Part shown: positions 11,405-21,204 of the stretch, piece after piece
How the letters are laid out: the number at the start of each line of letters is the position of its first letter
How positions within the stretch are numbered: the first letter of the stretch is position 1
Assembly (NCBI RefSeq): GCF_963082655.1
Contig: NC_081553.1
Span: 210,169,696 to 210,233,695, forward strand
From: Stomoxys calcitrans
Lineage: Eukaryota > Arthropoda > Insecta > Diptera > Muscidae
Length of the DNA: 64,000 nucleotides
Direction of reading: 5' to 3'
Notes under the pieces: model-generated
Told to the model about the DNA's origin: nothing
What the model saw: the letters and a program-made list of their open reading frames with translations, nothing else
Databases searched by the model: none
Program-made: the position numbers and the translations under genes

Positions 11405-11860
11405 CTGCGTTCAGAGGTATTTAGTTGTCAATCGAGTCTGGGCAGACGAGCAGTTGACGTGTTGTCCCAGTACACACGCAGGACACAAATCCAACATGTT
11501 GCCATAAATAAAAGGCCAGTAGAAATTAAGGCTTAATCTACAGAAACATAGTTTATCCAGAACTACAGTGATTTGCCGAGAGAGTTTAAATTCTTCAGTT
11601 GATATGGGTGTCGTTTGCTCGCCAAGAACGACATTCGCTCGGTAGTTGTTCACTGTAGTATTTGTTGTACACTGCTTGGTTTACAGTTTCTGTCTTCATG
11701 AAGTCTCTCGACGGTGATTCCTATCCACAAGATGGTGATTTAGATAGCTGCTGTGATTACACCCAGTAAAGGTTGCTCATACAGTATGTAATTATGTCTA
11801 CGCAGGGGACAGATTTTTGTCTCCTAATGAAGATGGTTCACACGAGAACTGTATAGGCTG
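11405..11860 (-). mobile_element. Jockey-like LINE C-terminal fragment
   Basis: Minus-strand translation gives NNYRANVVLGE, FKLSRQITVVLDKL and LDLCPACVLG, the leader and zinc-knuckle-like C-P-x-C end of a Jockey-type RT protein. The flanking plus-strand block at 11690-11850 (CACAAGATGGTGATTTAGAT, CATACAGTATGTAATTATGT) parallels 24850-24970 in the better-preserved copy. It is frameshifted and truncated. Confidence 0.6.
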
Positions 11861-12129
11861 CCCCATGGGAAGGTAAAGTCACTTCAATATCAGAGTTGTG
11901 TCCAAACCCCACTAGAACGTCAAATGCTTTGTTTCGATTTTAAAGATTTTTCAAATTTTGTATCTTTTTTACATTTTTATCGTTTTTAATTTATAATTTA
12001 CACATTTATAATCGTAAATCTTTTGATCTTGTGGCTGCCACACATGATAATGCAAATAAGAAGTAGAATGTCAATTAGAAAGTGTCGAGAATTTTGACAG
12101 CCTAGTGGGAAATTGCTTCACCATCTCCA

Positions 12130-12520
12130 CAGTGTAGAGCTGGCAAAATATCGATGGTACTATCGATATTTAATTTTTTTAACTGAATATCGATTGAAAT
12201 TTTTCCGATGGATACTATCGCCAAAGTTAATTTTTTTGCAGAACTAAGCAAAGATAAACAATCCGACACTAAATATATCCTTTAGGACACATTGCGCCGA
12301 TAGACGGTGAAATTTTTATCCAATTAGGCTAACATATTGTAAATAATTTCTCTCATGACTTCCAACTGACTTTATTAACCATGGTTTTATTTGGTCTGTG
12401 CATTGATATTGCTTTTATATAAATCGGTCTCCAGATTTTTACTTCTCATTTTCGTTTGCAAAATATAGGCGATGGAAAATTAACCATAGTATCGATACTA
12501 TCGATATTTATTATTACAAT
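12130..12520 (-). repeat. Dispersed ATCGAT repeat, inverted copy
   Basis: The reverse complement of 12285-12455 matches 906-1065. It is flanked on both sides by repeated TATCGATA/ATCGATATT motifs (12150-12220 and 12485-12510). Confidence 0.6.
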
Positions 12521-12529
12521 ACAAATACA

Positions 12530-12848
12530 AATTTTGCTAATGAACATTCCACTAAGGAACAGGGATAAACTTCTCACATATCAATGATTGCAGTCCGATA
12601 CAAGTTTAAGCTCAATGATAAGGGGCCTCCTTTTTGAAGCCGAGTCCGAACGGGGTGTCACAGTGTGACACCTCTTTTGGAGAGAAGTTTTATATGGCAT
12701 AGAGAAGTTTTATATGGCACAAATGTTGTCAGCATTAGGAGGAGAAAACCAACGCCGAAGATTTTTTCTGATGGTGTCGCCAGTATTCGAACCCAGGCAT
12801 TCAGCGTCATAGGCGGACATGCTAACCTCTGCGCTACGGTGTCCTCCA
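12530..12848 (-). repeat. tRNA-derived SINE (family S1), minus strand
   Basis: Nearly complete copy. On the minus strand it runs from GGAGGACACCGTAGCGCAGAGG (A box TAGCGCAGAGG) through a B box (GGGTTCGAATAC) to the CAATCATTGATATGTGAGAAG 3' part. AGAGAAGTTTTATATGGCA is duplicated in tandem at 12680-12720. Confidence 0.75.
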
Positions 12849-13059
12849 ATTTTTAATTATAATTACAACTATCGAAAATCTCGAATGTTCCGATTATCGA
12901 TAGTTTGCATTTACCTTGTACAAAATTTGCCTAGGGCTGCCCTTGTATTTCGTACTGCAGCATTCGGGCAAACTTATGCCATTTGAATCAAATATGTTCC
13001 TGCATATTGCTCAACTGGAGATAGCATAGTTGACCTCTGCTTTGTATGTAATTACCAAA

Positions 13060-13540
13060 GTTAATTTTTCAGCACCGCAAGTGCTGCCGATGATTGATTT
13101 TAGGACCTGATTTTACTTCTGACTTTATCACGAATTTCTGTAGCATGTGCAGAGGACCTATAAAAGCTCTTAAATGCGACATCAAGTACTTTCGGATAGT
13201 GGATGGTTGGTTGGAATTGTAATGACACCGACTCACATCCAACTGTCGACGTAATACTATAGTTAATATTTCTTGAGGGACCATAAGCGGCAAGCTCTGT
13301 GAGATACACGTTTACTTGTGCAATTGTCTGCAAATGATACGATCTCGATGACTTCCGAAGGATACGGAATTGAACAGTGGTGGAAAAATCATGTATGGCG
13401 CTACCATTTCTTATTCCCTAATTCCACTTACGACTGTCGACCGCATGATTATGATTCGCTATTCAACTTTTCAAGCCTGGCTGAAGGGAAGTGTTGGCAA
13501 TGTCCTCAAAAAGTGTGGCAAGGCTGACCTATCGAAAACC
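13060..13540 (-). other. Unrecognised decayed coding-like region
   Basis: Two minus-strand frames (13069-13293 and 13100-13333) appear to continue one another after a frameshift: ELAAYGPSRNINYS in one and RQLDVSRCHYNSNQPSTIRK in the other. This looks like a broken coding sequence, perhaps from a retroelement polyprotein. I do not recognise the family. Confidence 0.3.
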
Positions 13541-13570
13541 TCCGATAGGTCCAAAGCCACAAGGCAATCC

Positions 13571-13677
13571 TATGGCAGCCGGTTGTACGTACCGGATTGA
13601 CCCGATGGAATCCTCCATCGGCAAGGGCTGCCGTCTCGGTGTACAACACACTGCTACAACAACAACAACAAGACGCG
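13571..13677 (+). repeat. Short SINE-like repeat (family S2) with CAA tail
   Basis: GGCAGCCGGTTGTACGTACC, GGATTGACCCGATGGAATCC, CATCGGCAAGGGCTGCCG, then ACACACTGCTACAACAACAA. Copies on either strand lie at 22840, 45918, 51760 and 58339. The 3' end CTGCTACAACAACAA is also the 3' end of the Jockey-like LINE at 24376, suggesting shared retrotransposition machinery. Confidence 0.65.
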
Positions 13678-15061
13678 TCCTTTAATGGATAAGGTCATGC
13701 TCCCTATTCTATTCCTATATTTCTTGTATTTTTCATATTTTCTCATAGGCATATAGGAGAGCTGTGTATTTCGTCATCATAATTTTTCACCAAGTCTTGC
13801 TTTTTCCTTTTCTACATTTCTACTTTTTCTTATAAGGGTGTCACAATGGGCCGGACTGGCCTCCGTGTGAACTCACCTTTTGGGGTGGGCTAACCATTCA
13901 ACCTACCCTTAAAATTTATTTACCATCTTTCCTTTTAGCATCTCCCAATATTCCTATCCTGCCTACAACAACAACATATGCAAATCTAGTTGCCATTGTC
14001 CATGTACGTGTTAATTTTAATATATGATGCATTTGAGAAATTTTGATAATCGTCGAATGACAGATTTGTCTGGCGCCATGGAAGGCATTTTAGCATCATG
14101 AAATTTGAGATAACAAGAGCAACACCGCACAGGCGTCAAACGAATTATCGCTGTTGCTGATTTCTTTCTGCTATTGTGGAAAATAAATAAAGGTGGCAAA
14201 CATTGAATCGTTTCAAGTTAGCAAATGTGCAAGGCAATTTTTTGTTTGTTTGTTTTTGAACAAACAAATTGTCTTTGTTGTCTTTTGCCTTTATTGAACT
14301 GTTTTTGGACACTTGAGATTATAATTCTAGCTGTAATCTGAGTCAGTGATGATACAGTGAATTCCACTAATAAAGAATGGTATTGAATAATGATGAAGCA
14401 CACCGACGGAATTTCGACGAAATTTTTTAACGAATAACAAATTTTCAGATATTTTTTACAAAAAAGATATTTAGGTAAGAAAATTTTCTATGCCATTTTA
14501 TCTTTGAATTTATCTGGAGAGAAAATTAAAAACTGTATTTCATTTCTAATAATGGAACAACAAATTGGTATTTTTTTGTTTTTAGTTCCTATTTCAATTT
14601 GTAAAAGGAAACGGCATATATGCTTATAAACAGCTGATCGCTTGACACTACTTTATTTATGATACACTGCTTGCAGTATTTTTCCTCCCCCGCCTTGCTT
14701 GTTAACAGCAAATGCAAATTCCCCTGATTTTCCACCCATTTGTACATACCCTCCAAACATTTTCTATCGTGCGAGTCACTAAATCTGCACTCAAGGAAGT
14801 TGAAAACAATCTCAGGCGATATCATTTTTTACTCTAATTAGTGTCTCGGTACGGGAGAAAACGTGCCACTTGGCGATATATACCCATGAGTGACTAAATA
14901 GGCACTAAAAAAAGTGTAAAATTCGATTACCAACGTCATTTATAAAAATAAATTTTTATTTGCCAAATGTTTTTTTTTTACCTTTTAGAGTGAGGCTTAT
15001 TTTTATTTCTCTTTCAAATTTATTTCTTTTCCAAATCAGGATTAATAATCGAAGATTTTAT
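13678..15061. other. No recognisable gene
   Basis: Mixed AT-rich DNA. A CCTGCCTACAACAACAACAT tail near 13959 suggests the 3' end of another retroposon, whose body (from about 13855) I cannot place. Short open frames here have no motifs. Confidence 0.4.
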
Positions 15062-15150
15062 TTGCAATGATTTTCCCTGACTGGGATTTGAACAGCCAAC
15101 CTTACGATTGTGAGGCGTATACTATCCCTCTGTGCTACCGGCCTTTCTTC
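15062..15150 (-). repeat. tRNA-like SINE head, minus strand
   Basis: On the minus strand GGCCGGTAGCACAGAGGGAT contains TAGCACAGAGGG, an exact match to the Pol III A-box pattern TRGYNNARNNGG. TGTTCAAATCC, one base off the B box, follows about 45 bases later. The T-stem does not pair well, so this is a tRNA-derived repeat and not a tRNA gene. Confidence 0.45.
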
Positions 15151-15813
15151 ATTACAGAAGGCTAAGTTAACATACATTCTCTTGTTTGGGATTTTTTGAG
15201 TTAGCGTCCAAAACAACAACAAAAAATCTATTTTTAAATTTGCAGCAATAACAGTTGATTATGAGAAACTAATTAGCGAAACATGAATGATAGAATTCCG
15301 ACACTAATGTATTTTGTTGTTGTAAACCTTGAAATCTCTACAAACTATCATCCAAAAGGACCTAAAAAGTGACTATTCTGGGAGGGAGTGAGAAAGTCAC
15401 TTCCAAATGTTTGGAGGGTAAGATATAACATTCCTATACACGCAATCAACTGTTTTAGGTATTAGTAAACATCATAAACAAACCCACACACAGACACATT
15501 AAAAAAAGAAATGCCACTGTTCTTTAATTTGTTTGTCGGTTTGGTTGTGTTTTTTGTTTTTGTTTGAAGGTATCGGATTTCCGGTTTTTACAAAACGAAC
15601 AACACATGTGAGCAATAAATTTTTGTTGATATTCTCCCAACGTCGACGACGGCCAAAACAACACATATTCGCAATTCATAATAATTATGATGATGATATG
15701 TATTTGCGATTTTTGTTAATTGTTCGTTTTTTTTTTTTTTTTTTTTTTTAAATTGTAACGGTGAGAGAACTTTCAAGTCTCAAAATTAAGACACAAATTT
15801 AAAATGGTACCTA
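15151..15813. other. No recognisable gene
   Basis: AT-rich DNA with a poly-T run at about 15728-15750. A 72-codon frame reads into the poly-T and is not credible. Confidence 0.45.
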
Positions 15814-15840
15814 CAGCGGTCAAAAAAAGTATTCATCATT
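15814..15840 (+). repeat. Left terminal inverted repeat of Tc1-like element
   Basis: Opens CAGCGGTCAAAAAAAG and ends ATTCATCATT. It is identical over 27 bp to the reverse complement of 17429-17455. The inner related site is at about 16018-16036. Confidence 0.92.
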
Positions 15841-16163
15841 AGCAAAATTGATAATAAATTCACTTATTTTGGGTAATTGAAGAAAATTTAAAGTAAACAA
15901 ATAATGCAGTTTTATGCAATAGTTTATTTTTCGTAATATGTTTTAAAATAAATTCAAAAAATAAATTTAATTAGCGCAAAAAATGCAATTTTATATAATA
16001 ACACCAAAAACAGAACAAAAAAAGTATTCATCATTGATGTGCTATCATCAAAGTCAAATTCAATTATTATTTGGGAATCCCCCTTTTCTGTTTTATTTAG
16101 TAAAGGAGGCTTTGCCCTTGACAGCAAATATTTAATTTCATTGAAAATATAGTTTTTGTCAAA

Positions 16164-17192
16164 ATGGGTCGTAAGCAAAACGAGGTTTCTGATGAGGTAA
16201 AAGTTTTGATAATAAAACACCACAGGAATGGTTTAACTCAAAAAACTATCAGTGAAATATTAAATAGACCACGATCTACTATACAATCCATCATCAGAAA
16301 GTGGACAGAAACGAAAACTGTTGACAATAAACCAAGATCTGGTCGACCAAAAGCACTTTCAGTTGGAGATGTGCGTTGGCTAGTGTGGCAAGTTCAGAAA
16401 ACTCCGAAGACAAATGCGACCATTCTTCGTAAAAACACTATGGAATATTTAGGGAAGGAAGTTACTACACAAACAATTCGAAATACACTCAAAAGGCATA
16501 GTTACAGAGGAAGAACTGCACGTAAGAAGCCCTTTATAAATAAAATAAACCGAGTGAAAAGGCTAAACTTCGCAAAAATGTATGTAAAACAGCCCGAATC
16601 ATTTTGGAAAACAGTCATTTTTGCAGACGAGAGCAAGTTTAATCTTTTTGGGTGCGATGGAAAGGTCATAGTGTACAGAAAACCAAATACAGAGCTTGAA
16701 GAACGAAACACAGTTGCTACTGTAAAACATGGTGGAGGTGGTTTAATGGTTTGGGGGTGTATGGCGGCTTCAGGAGCGGGAAATCTTGAAATTATTAATG
16801 GAGTAATGGATCATAAGTATTACATTGACATTTTAAAGAGGAATTTAAAAGATAGTGCTGTAAAACTTGGGCTTGGTAATAACTTTCAATATTATCAAGA
16901 TAATGACCCCAAACATTCTGCTTTAAATACCAAGATGTGGATGCTGTATAACTGCCCCAAAGTCATTAAAACTCCTCCTCAAAGTCCCGACTTGAACCCA
17001 ATTGAACATCTTTGGGAACATCTCGAACGCAAATTGAGAACGCGCAATTTTTCGAGCAAGAGTCAAATGCAACAGGTGATAATGGAGGAATGGACTAATA
17101 TAGACCAAAATATAACCGCTAAATTAGTCCAATCGATGTCAAACCGTTTAAAAGAAGTTATAAGACGCGGTGGTCGAATAACAAAGTATTAA
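16164..17192 (+). CDS. Tc1-family transposase, DD34E, intact
   Basis: A 342-residue DDE transposase that cuts and pastes the surrounding element. It starts at ATG in the context TCAAAATGGG. Residues 1-55 form the first helix-turn-helix (GLTQKTISEIL, then RSTIQSIIRKW), followed by the linker GRPKALS at 60-66 and a second DNA-binding helix region to about 110. Catalytic residues are D155 (IFADESKF), D246 (YQDNDPKH) and E281 (DLNPIEHLWE). The 34 residues between D246 and E281 define DD34E. GGGGLMVWGC at 190-199 is the usual glycine-rich block. Length is normal for the family and there is no stop or frameshift. It is more like the Paris/S-type fly elements than Minos, by inspection only. Expression cannot be judged from the sequence. 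Confidence 0.95.
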   Translation: MGRKQNEVSDEVKVLIIKHHRNGLTQKTISEILNRPRSTIQSIIRKWTETKTVDNKPRSGRPKALSVGDVRWLVWQVQKTPKTNATILRKNTMEYLGKEVTTQTIRNTLKRHSYRGRTARKKPFINKINRVKRLNFAKMYVKQPESFWKTVIFADESKFNLFGCDGKVIVYRKPNTELEERNTVATVKHGGGGLMVWGCMAASGAGNLEIINGVMDHKYYIDILKRNLKDSAVKLGLGNNFQYYQDNDPKHSALNTKMWMLYNCPKVIKTPPQSPDLNPIEHLWEHLERKLRTRNFSSKSQMQQVIMEEWTNIDQNITAKLVQSMSNRLKEVIRRGGRITKY

Positions 17193-17428
17193 TTTTTTTA
17201 AATTATGTTATTTATTTTTTTGTTTTTTTGCAATGATGAATACTTTTTTTGTTTAATTTTTTGTGTTCAGCTGTAAAATGGCCCTTTTTGTTCCAATAAA
17301 TACTATTTTTTTCTTTAAAAACAATGAAATTGTGTACATATATATCACACAAGCACTACTGCATCATTAGTTTAATATGTTTTTATTCCAATTGTCTTTT
17401 GTAGACTTATTAAAAAAAAAAAACATTG

Positions 17429-17455
17429 AATGATGAATACTTTTTTTGACCGCTG
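17429..17455 (-). repeat. Right terminal inverted repeat of Tc1-like element
   Basis: Ends TTTTTTTGACCGCTG and is followed by the TA target duplication. The inner related site is at 17234-17252. Confidence 0.92.
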
Positions 17456-17457
17456 TA

Positions 17458-17974
17458 TATCAATTTGTTAACATAATCAAAATAGGATAATTAGTCGCTG
17501 AAACCATATAAACTTTAGACCGGTTGTACACTTTCAAATATATGGTACTAATACAAAATAGCTTAAATACTACAACGTCCACACACTGGCAAGCTATAAA
17601 CACTTCTCATTTGAAAATACGTTCAAATGTCGGCGTCTGTAACTCATTTTACACAAGTAGATTTGAATGTAGATGGCCTGTCTAACAAATGAGAGTAAAT
17701 TATTTTTCATACCTTAATGCTCATTAATGTTTAATAGATTTGTGTTGCCAGATTATACAAATTTGTTTTCACTTATGGGTAATACTGGATGGACGGGGAA
17801 ATTCGCAACATTTCGATTGTTTTATTTACCAGCCAAGCGGATTCGCTAGCTGATGGATAAATAAAACGCTCTTTCCGCTAAATGCTTTGTACTTTAACTT
17901 TGGCAGCACTGACACACATCCGAAATAATTAAATATCAACAAAACAAGCCTTTAAATAATTGCTGCCATCGGCA
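17458..17974. other. No recognisable feature
   Basis: Noncoding DNA between the Tc1-like element and a LINE fragment. Confidence 0.45.
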
Positions 17975-18840
17975 CAGTCTTGGATTGACGGAACCCTAGT
18001 ATTGCCATCTGGAAGATCATTTTACACTTATGGTTCAAAGCTAGAGGACAGAGTGGGCCTGGGGGGTTTATATTGAGAACCCAGGGACTGAGATCTGTTA
18101 TAGACTGCCTGACCATAATACGGTCCTGCAGGCGGAGATCCGGGCGATCACGGAACGCGTGAAGTGGTGTGGTGCTAACGCGAGGACGTCGAGTGTGAAC
18201 ATCTTTACCGACAGTAAAATTGCCATAAGGGCAATAACAATCAGGACGGTAAGGTCACGAACAGTCTTGCAGTGTAAGAAGGAGATTAACGCCTTGTCTG
18301 AGGATGGCAAGATCCGCATCGTTTGGATGCCGGGCCATAACGGAGTAGAGTGAAATTAAAGGGCAGAAGATTTGGCGGTGATGGCCAGAGGACTGCCGTC
18401 AATAATGGGGGATCCAGATCGTGAGAAGAGGAGGCTTTTACTGAAAGGAAGCAAGAAGGAGGACAGTATAGCTATTGGTATCATAACGGGACACACAGGA
18501 CTACGAGATCATTTATGTAAAATCGGTGAAGCAAGTGATAGCATGTGTAGGACATGCGGGGAGGATGATGAGACGTTGGAGCATTTCTTTTGTCATTGCC
18601 CGGCTTTCGCGTCTAACAGATACCGGCACATAAGTGGAGACACAATACCAGACTTGAACCAACTTAGGGGAGTGGTATTAAAAACAATTAAGGTTTTTGT
18701 AAGTAGCACGGAATTCCTAACTTAAAATTTTCTTTTTAGAGGTTACTTTATTAAAGCGCACAACAAGCTGATTACTGGCTTAGGTGTATGTCCATAGTTG
18801 CATGGGGCGGATTAATATCTGCACCCTCTTTTCAATCTAA
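17975..18840 (+). mobile_element. I-like LINE 3' end: RNase H and zinc-knuckle region
   Basis: Translation shows a retroelement RNase H domain: TVLQAEIRAI (catalytic E), VNIFTDSKIAIRAI (catalytic D) and IRIVWMPGHNGVE (His/last acidic region). The first catalytic position reads FYTYGSKLED, with Tyr where the family has Asp, and a frameshift follows shortly. A stop after GVE breaks the frame. It resumes at LAVMARGLPSI and runs to MCRTCGEDDETLEHFFCHCP, a C-x2-C...H-x4-C knuckle, then NQLRGVVLKTIKVF. The 3' UTR (GCGCACAACAAGCTGATTAC) recurs at 23080. Inactive. Confidence 0.8.
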
Positions 18841-19200
18841 TTCAACACGTTCGCGCGGCCTTCGGATCGGAAAGATTTTACTCACCTATAGCAGCTTGAT
18901 GAGGATCACCACTTCCACATACAAATGAGGCTACGCTTGATGAGGTCCCATTTAGCTTAAACTTAAATCGGATAGCACTCATTGATATGTGACAAGTAGA
19001 GAAGAAGGGCATGTAGGGGAATATGGTGAGACGTTGGAACATTCTCCTGGCATTGCGGGTTGTTGAATGGAGAGCAATTAGGGACTTTGTGAGTAGCACA
19101 TAATTTAAGATTTTTTCGAGGTTATTTTCTTAGCATTTAGAGAAAACAACAAACTAATCACTGGCTTAGGTGTGTGTCAAAAGTGGCTTGGGGCATCTTA
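18841..19200. repeat. SINE S1 scrap and a second LINE 3' UTR
   Basis: About 18950-18995 carries the S1 segment GCACTCATTGATATGTGA. 19085-19200 repeats the LINE 3' end (GGGACTTTGTGAGTAGCACA, then CACTGGCTTAGGTGTGTGTC) already seen at 18690-18800. Confidence 0.5.
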
Positions 19201-20247
19201 AACAGGGAAAATCGTGAACTTAGCTTAATAATTTCTCACAGTTTTTGAGAAAAAAATCACTCAATTACATATGGTTTGCGCGACCAATGCGGACTTTCTG
19301 TTGGCTGGGGCTTGCATTCTGTCCCATGTCTACACGTAGTGCTCTTAAAAACGTGTTTATACTTCCTCCTGTGGGGACAGACTCGCAGACTGTTATTCCT
19401 TCCTGAAAGAGATCTCTTAAAAAATTTTTCTGAGATCACATCTTAAGGACCTGGAGCGTACAATTAATTCCCGATTTGACTTCAATTGGACACGAGTTTT
19501 TCCGATATGGCCCTTAAAACCAATGCCAAGTATAGTTTAAAACGGTATACAACCTTAGTGTCACTTTTCAAGTTTAATGGATAATTTTTCATAGGCAACA
19601 ATCAAAGTATAAATGGATGTCATAACAGAAAGTCTGTATGTACATGCACATTTTTACAATCACAATAATAATATAATCACAATAACAATAATTGCTAAAA
19701 TTAACCAGATTGCTAAAATATTTTCGTTCCTAAAACGTTTTAAAGTATTTATTAACTTATTATAAAATTACAATAGCTTTGCGATTTATGTGTTCACCAA
19801 GTCCATAAGTTTTATAATTACCACCTTGATTGACATTTATGTAGATATGGTAAGATAGCAGCTGATAAATCATCAATAACTAAATTAGAATTTGTCATCA
19901 TGACAATACCCTCTCGTTTTTTAATAACAAGACAGACACAGAATGAGAGGGAGAGAGATAGCTTTTTTTAGTGGGTGGGTGGGTGTTGAGGATTGATTCA
20001 TTGACTCTTAATAGTGTATAAAATTATGAATGAATTTATGGAAAAAAATACTATGACTGTGGCGGATCGGTAGTGTGGTGGTGGTGATATGTGGCAGCAT
20101 AGTGAGTGTCCACATTTTCCTGTTTGCTCTGCTGTCGCTTAATTTATTTGTTAGTTTTTATAAATTAAAATTAGCGTAACTAATTGAAATTTATGTCACG
20201 TCATTACAGTTTTGTTTTCATTCCATTTCTTTTCTTGCTATTTTCAG
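19201..20247. other. Noncoding DNA upstream of Lnk
   Basis: No coding signal. A GAGAGGGAGAGAGATAG tract and a GTGGGTGGGTGGGTG tract lie near 19945-19985. The stretch ends with TTTCTTTTCTTGCTATTTTCAG (20226-20247), a good splice acceptor. Confidence 0.45.
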
Positions 20248-20710
20248 AAAATTTCTACATCACAATAAAAACACCATTTCTCGGAACAATACAACACAGC
20301 GATAATTTTGGTTGATTTCCAAGAGGGGGATCCAAACGCTGCGACAAGACACTGACACAGAAAAAACACAACACCACCCCTCAGATTTTGAGATCGAGTC
20401 GGACCACTTACGACTGGGCGGCATAGAATTGTGTCAATATTCGGAAGGAATTTTATGAGTAGGAGTACCATCGTCGTTGACGTCGTCGGTGTCGCCTCAT
20501 CAGCCACTCATCCATCCCCAAAAGCACACACGGATGAAAAAAAAAACAAACATTTGCCGAGATTTTCAAATAAAAAAATCGAAAAGTAACCATAAATTGT
20601 GAATTAAGAAAAAGAGGCGTATTACCATTTAGCTGTATTTCTTAAGATAGACAATTAAATTACATATTAGAGAGAGCGCGAGAGAAAATATACCACGATC
20701 CTGAATAGAA

Positions 20711-20742
<32 letters not shown>

Positions 20743-20832
20743 TTCTCTTTGCCTTGCCCCATTGGAGTTTCTCAACGAAAAGCATAAAAAGTTACCGCAC
20801 AGCGAACAAAATTGTTGCCAACAGCAGCAGTT
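20248..20832 (+). other. Putative 5' UTR of Lnk with (GA)n tract
   Basis: Follows a strong polypyrimidine-AG at 20247 and runs to the Lnk start codon without an intervening in-frame coding signal. A GAGAGA run of about 30 bases at 20712-20742 is a potential GAGA-factor-type site at the DNA level. The transcript start itself is not located. Confidence 0.45.
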
Positions 20833-21204
20833 ATGGGTGGCAATAGCACAGCTGCTTTTAGCATTGGCGGCTATATGGGTGGCAGTGGCGGTAGTGGTGG
20901 CAGTGCTGGTGGCGCTGTTGGCGGTGCATCCGATCTTGTGCCCAGTAGCAGTATGTTAGGCAGCGGTTCCTCATTTACACCAGGTTTACCCTATTCGTGT
21001 GGCATAAGCTGGGATGAGTTTTCCGAGCGTCATGCACGTGTTGCTGCAGCAGATTTTGCCAAAGCCTGTATCAGTTACATAAATGGCGGTTTATCGCCCG
21101 AAGAGGCCCGTAATTTAACCTATAGAAATTTTGGTGAAAAATTTATCGATTCATTTGCCATACACTATGAAAAGGAATTTTTGCGAAGGAGAAGTAATTT
21201 AAAG
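20833..21204 (+). CDS. Lnk: Lnk coding exon 1: Gly-rich leader and Phe-zipper
   Basis: 124 codons. Residues 1-50 are Gly/Ser-rich and poorly constrained; 60-121 are the Phe-zipper (NFGEKFIDSFAIHYEKEF carries the spaced Phe residues). It ends AATTTAAAG/GTAAGT. The frame continues past the donor for 17 codons before a stop, which is read as intron. Confidence 0.92.

Larger units (their letters stand above)
15814..17455 (+). mobile_element. Complete Tc1-like DNA transposon, IR/DR type
   Basis: 1642 bp flanked by TA on both sides (15812-15813 and 17456-17457). The 27-bp terminal inverted repeats at 15814-15840 and 17429-17455 are identical in inverted orientation. A second, internal pair carrying the same AAAAAAAGTATTCATCATT core sits at about 16018-16036 and 17234-17252, giving two candidate transposase sites per end about 200 bp apart. 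One uninterrupted transposase frame fills the middle. Perfect ends, an intact frame and a TA duplication indicate recent insertion and possible activity. Confidence 0.93.

Noticed and set aside
15062..15150. Functional tRNA gene on the minus strand
   Set aside because: A and B boxes are present, but the acceptor and T stems do not pair, and the sequence runs into SINE-like DNA.
16502..16711. Minus-strand frames within the Tc1 transposase
   Set aside because: They are shadows of the intact DD34E frame.
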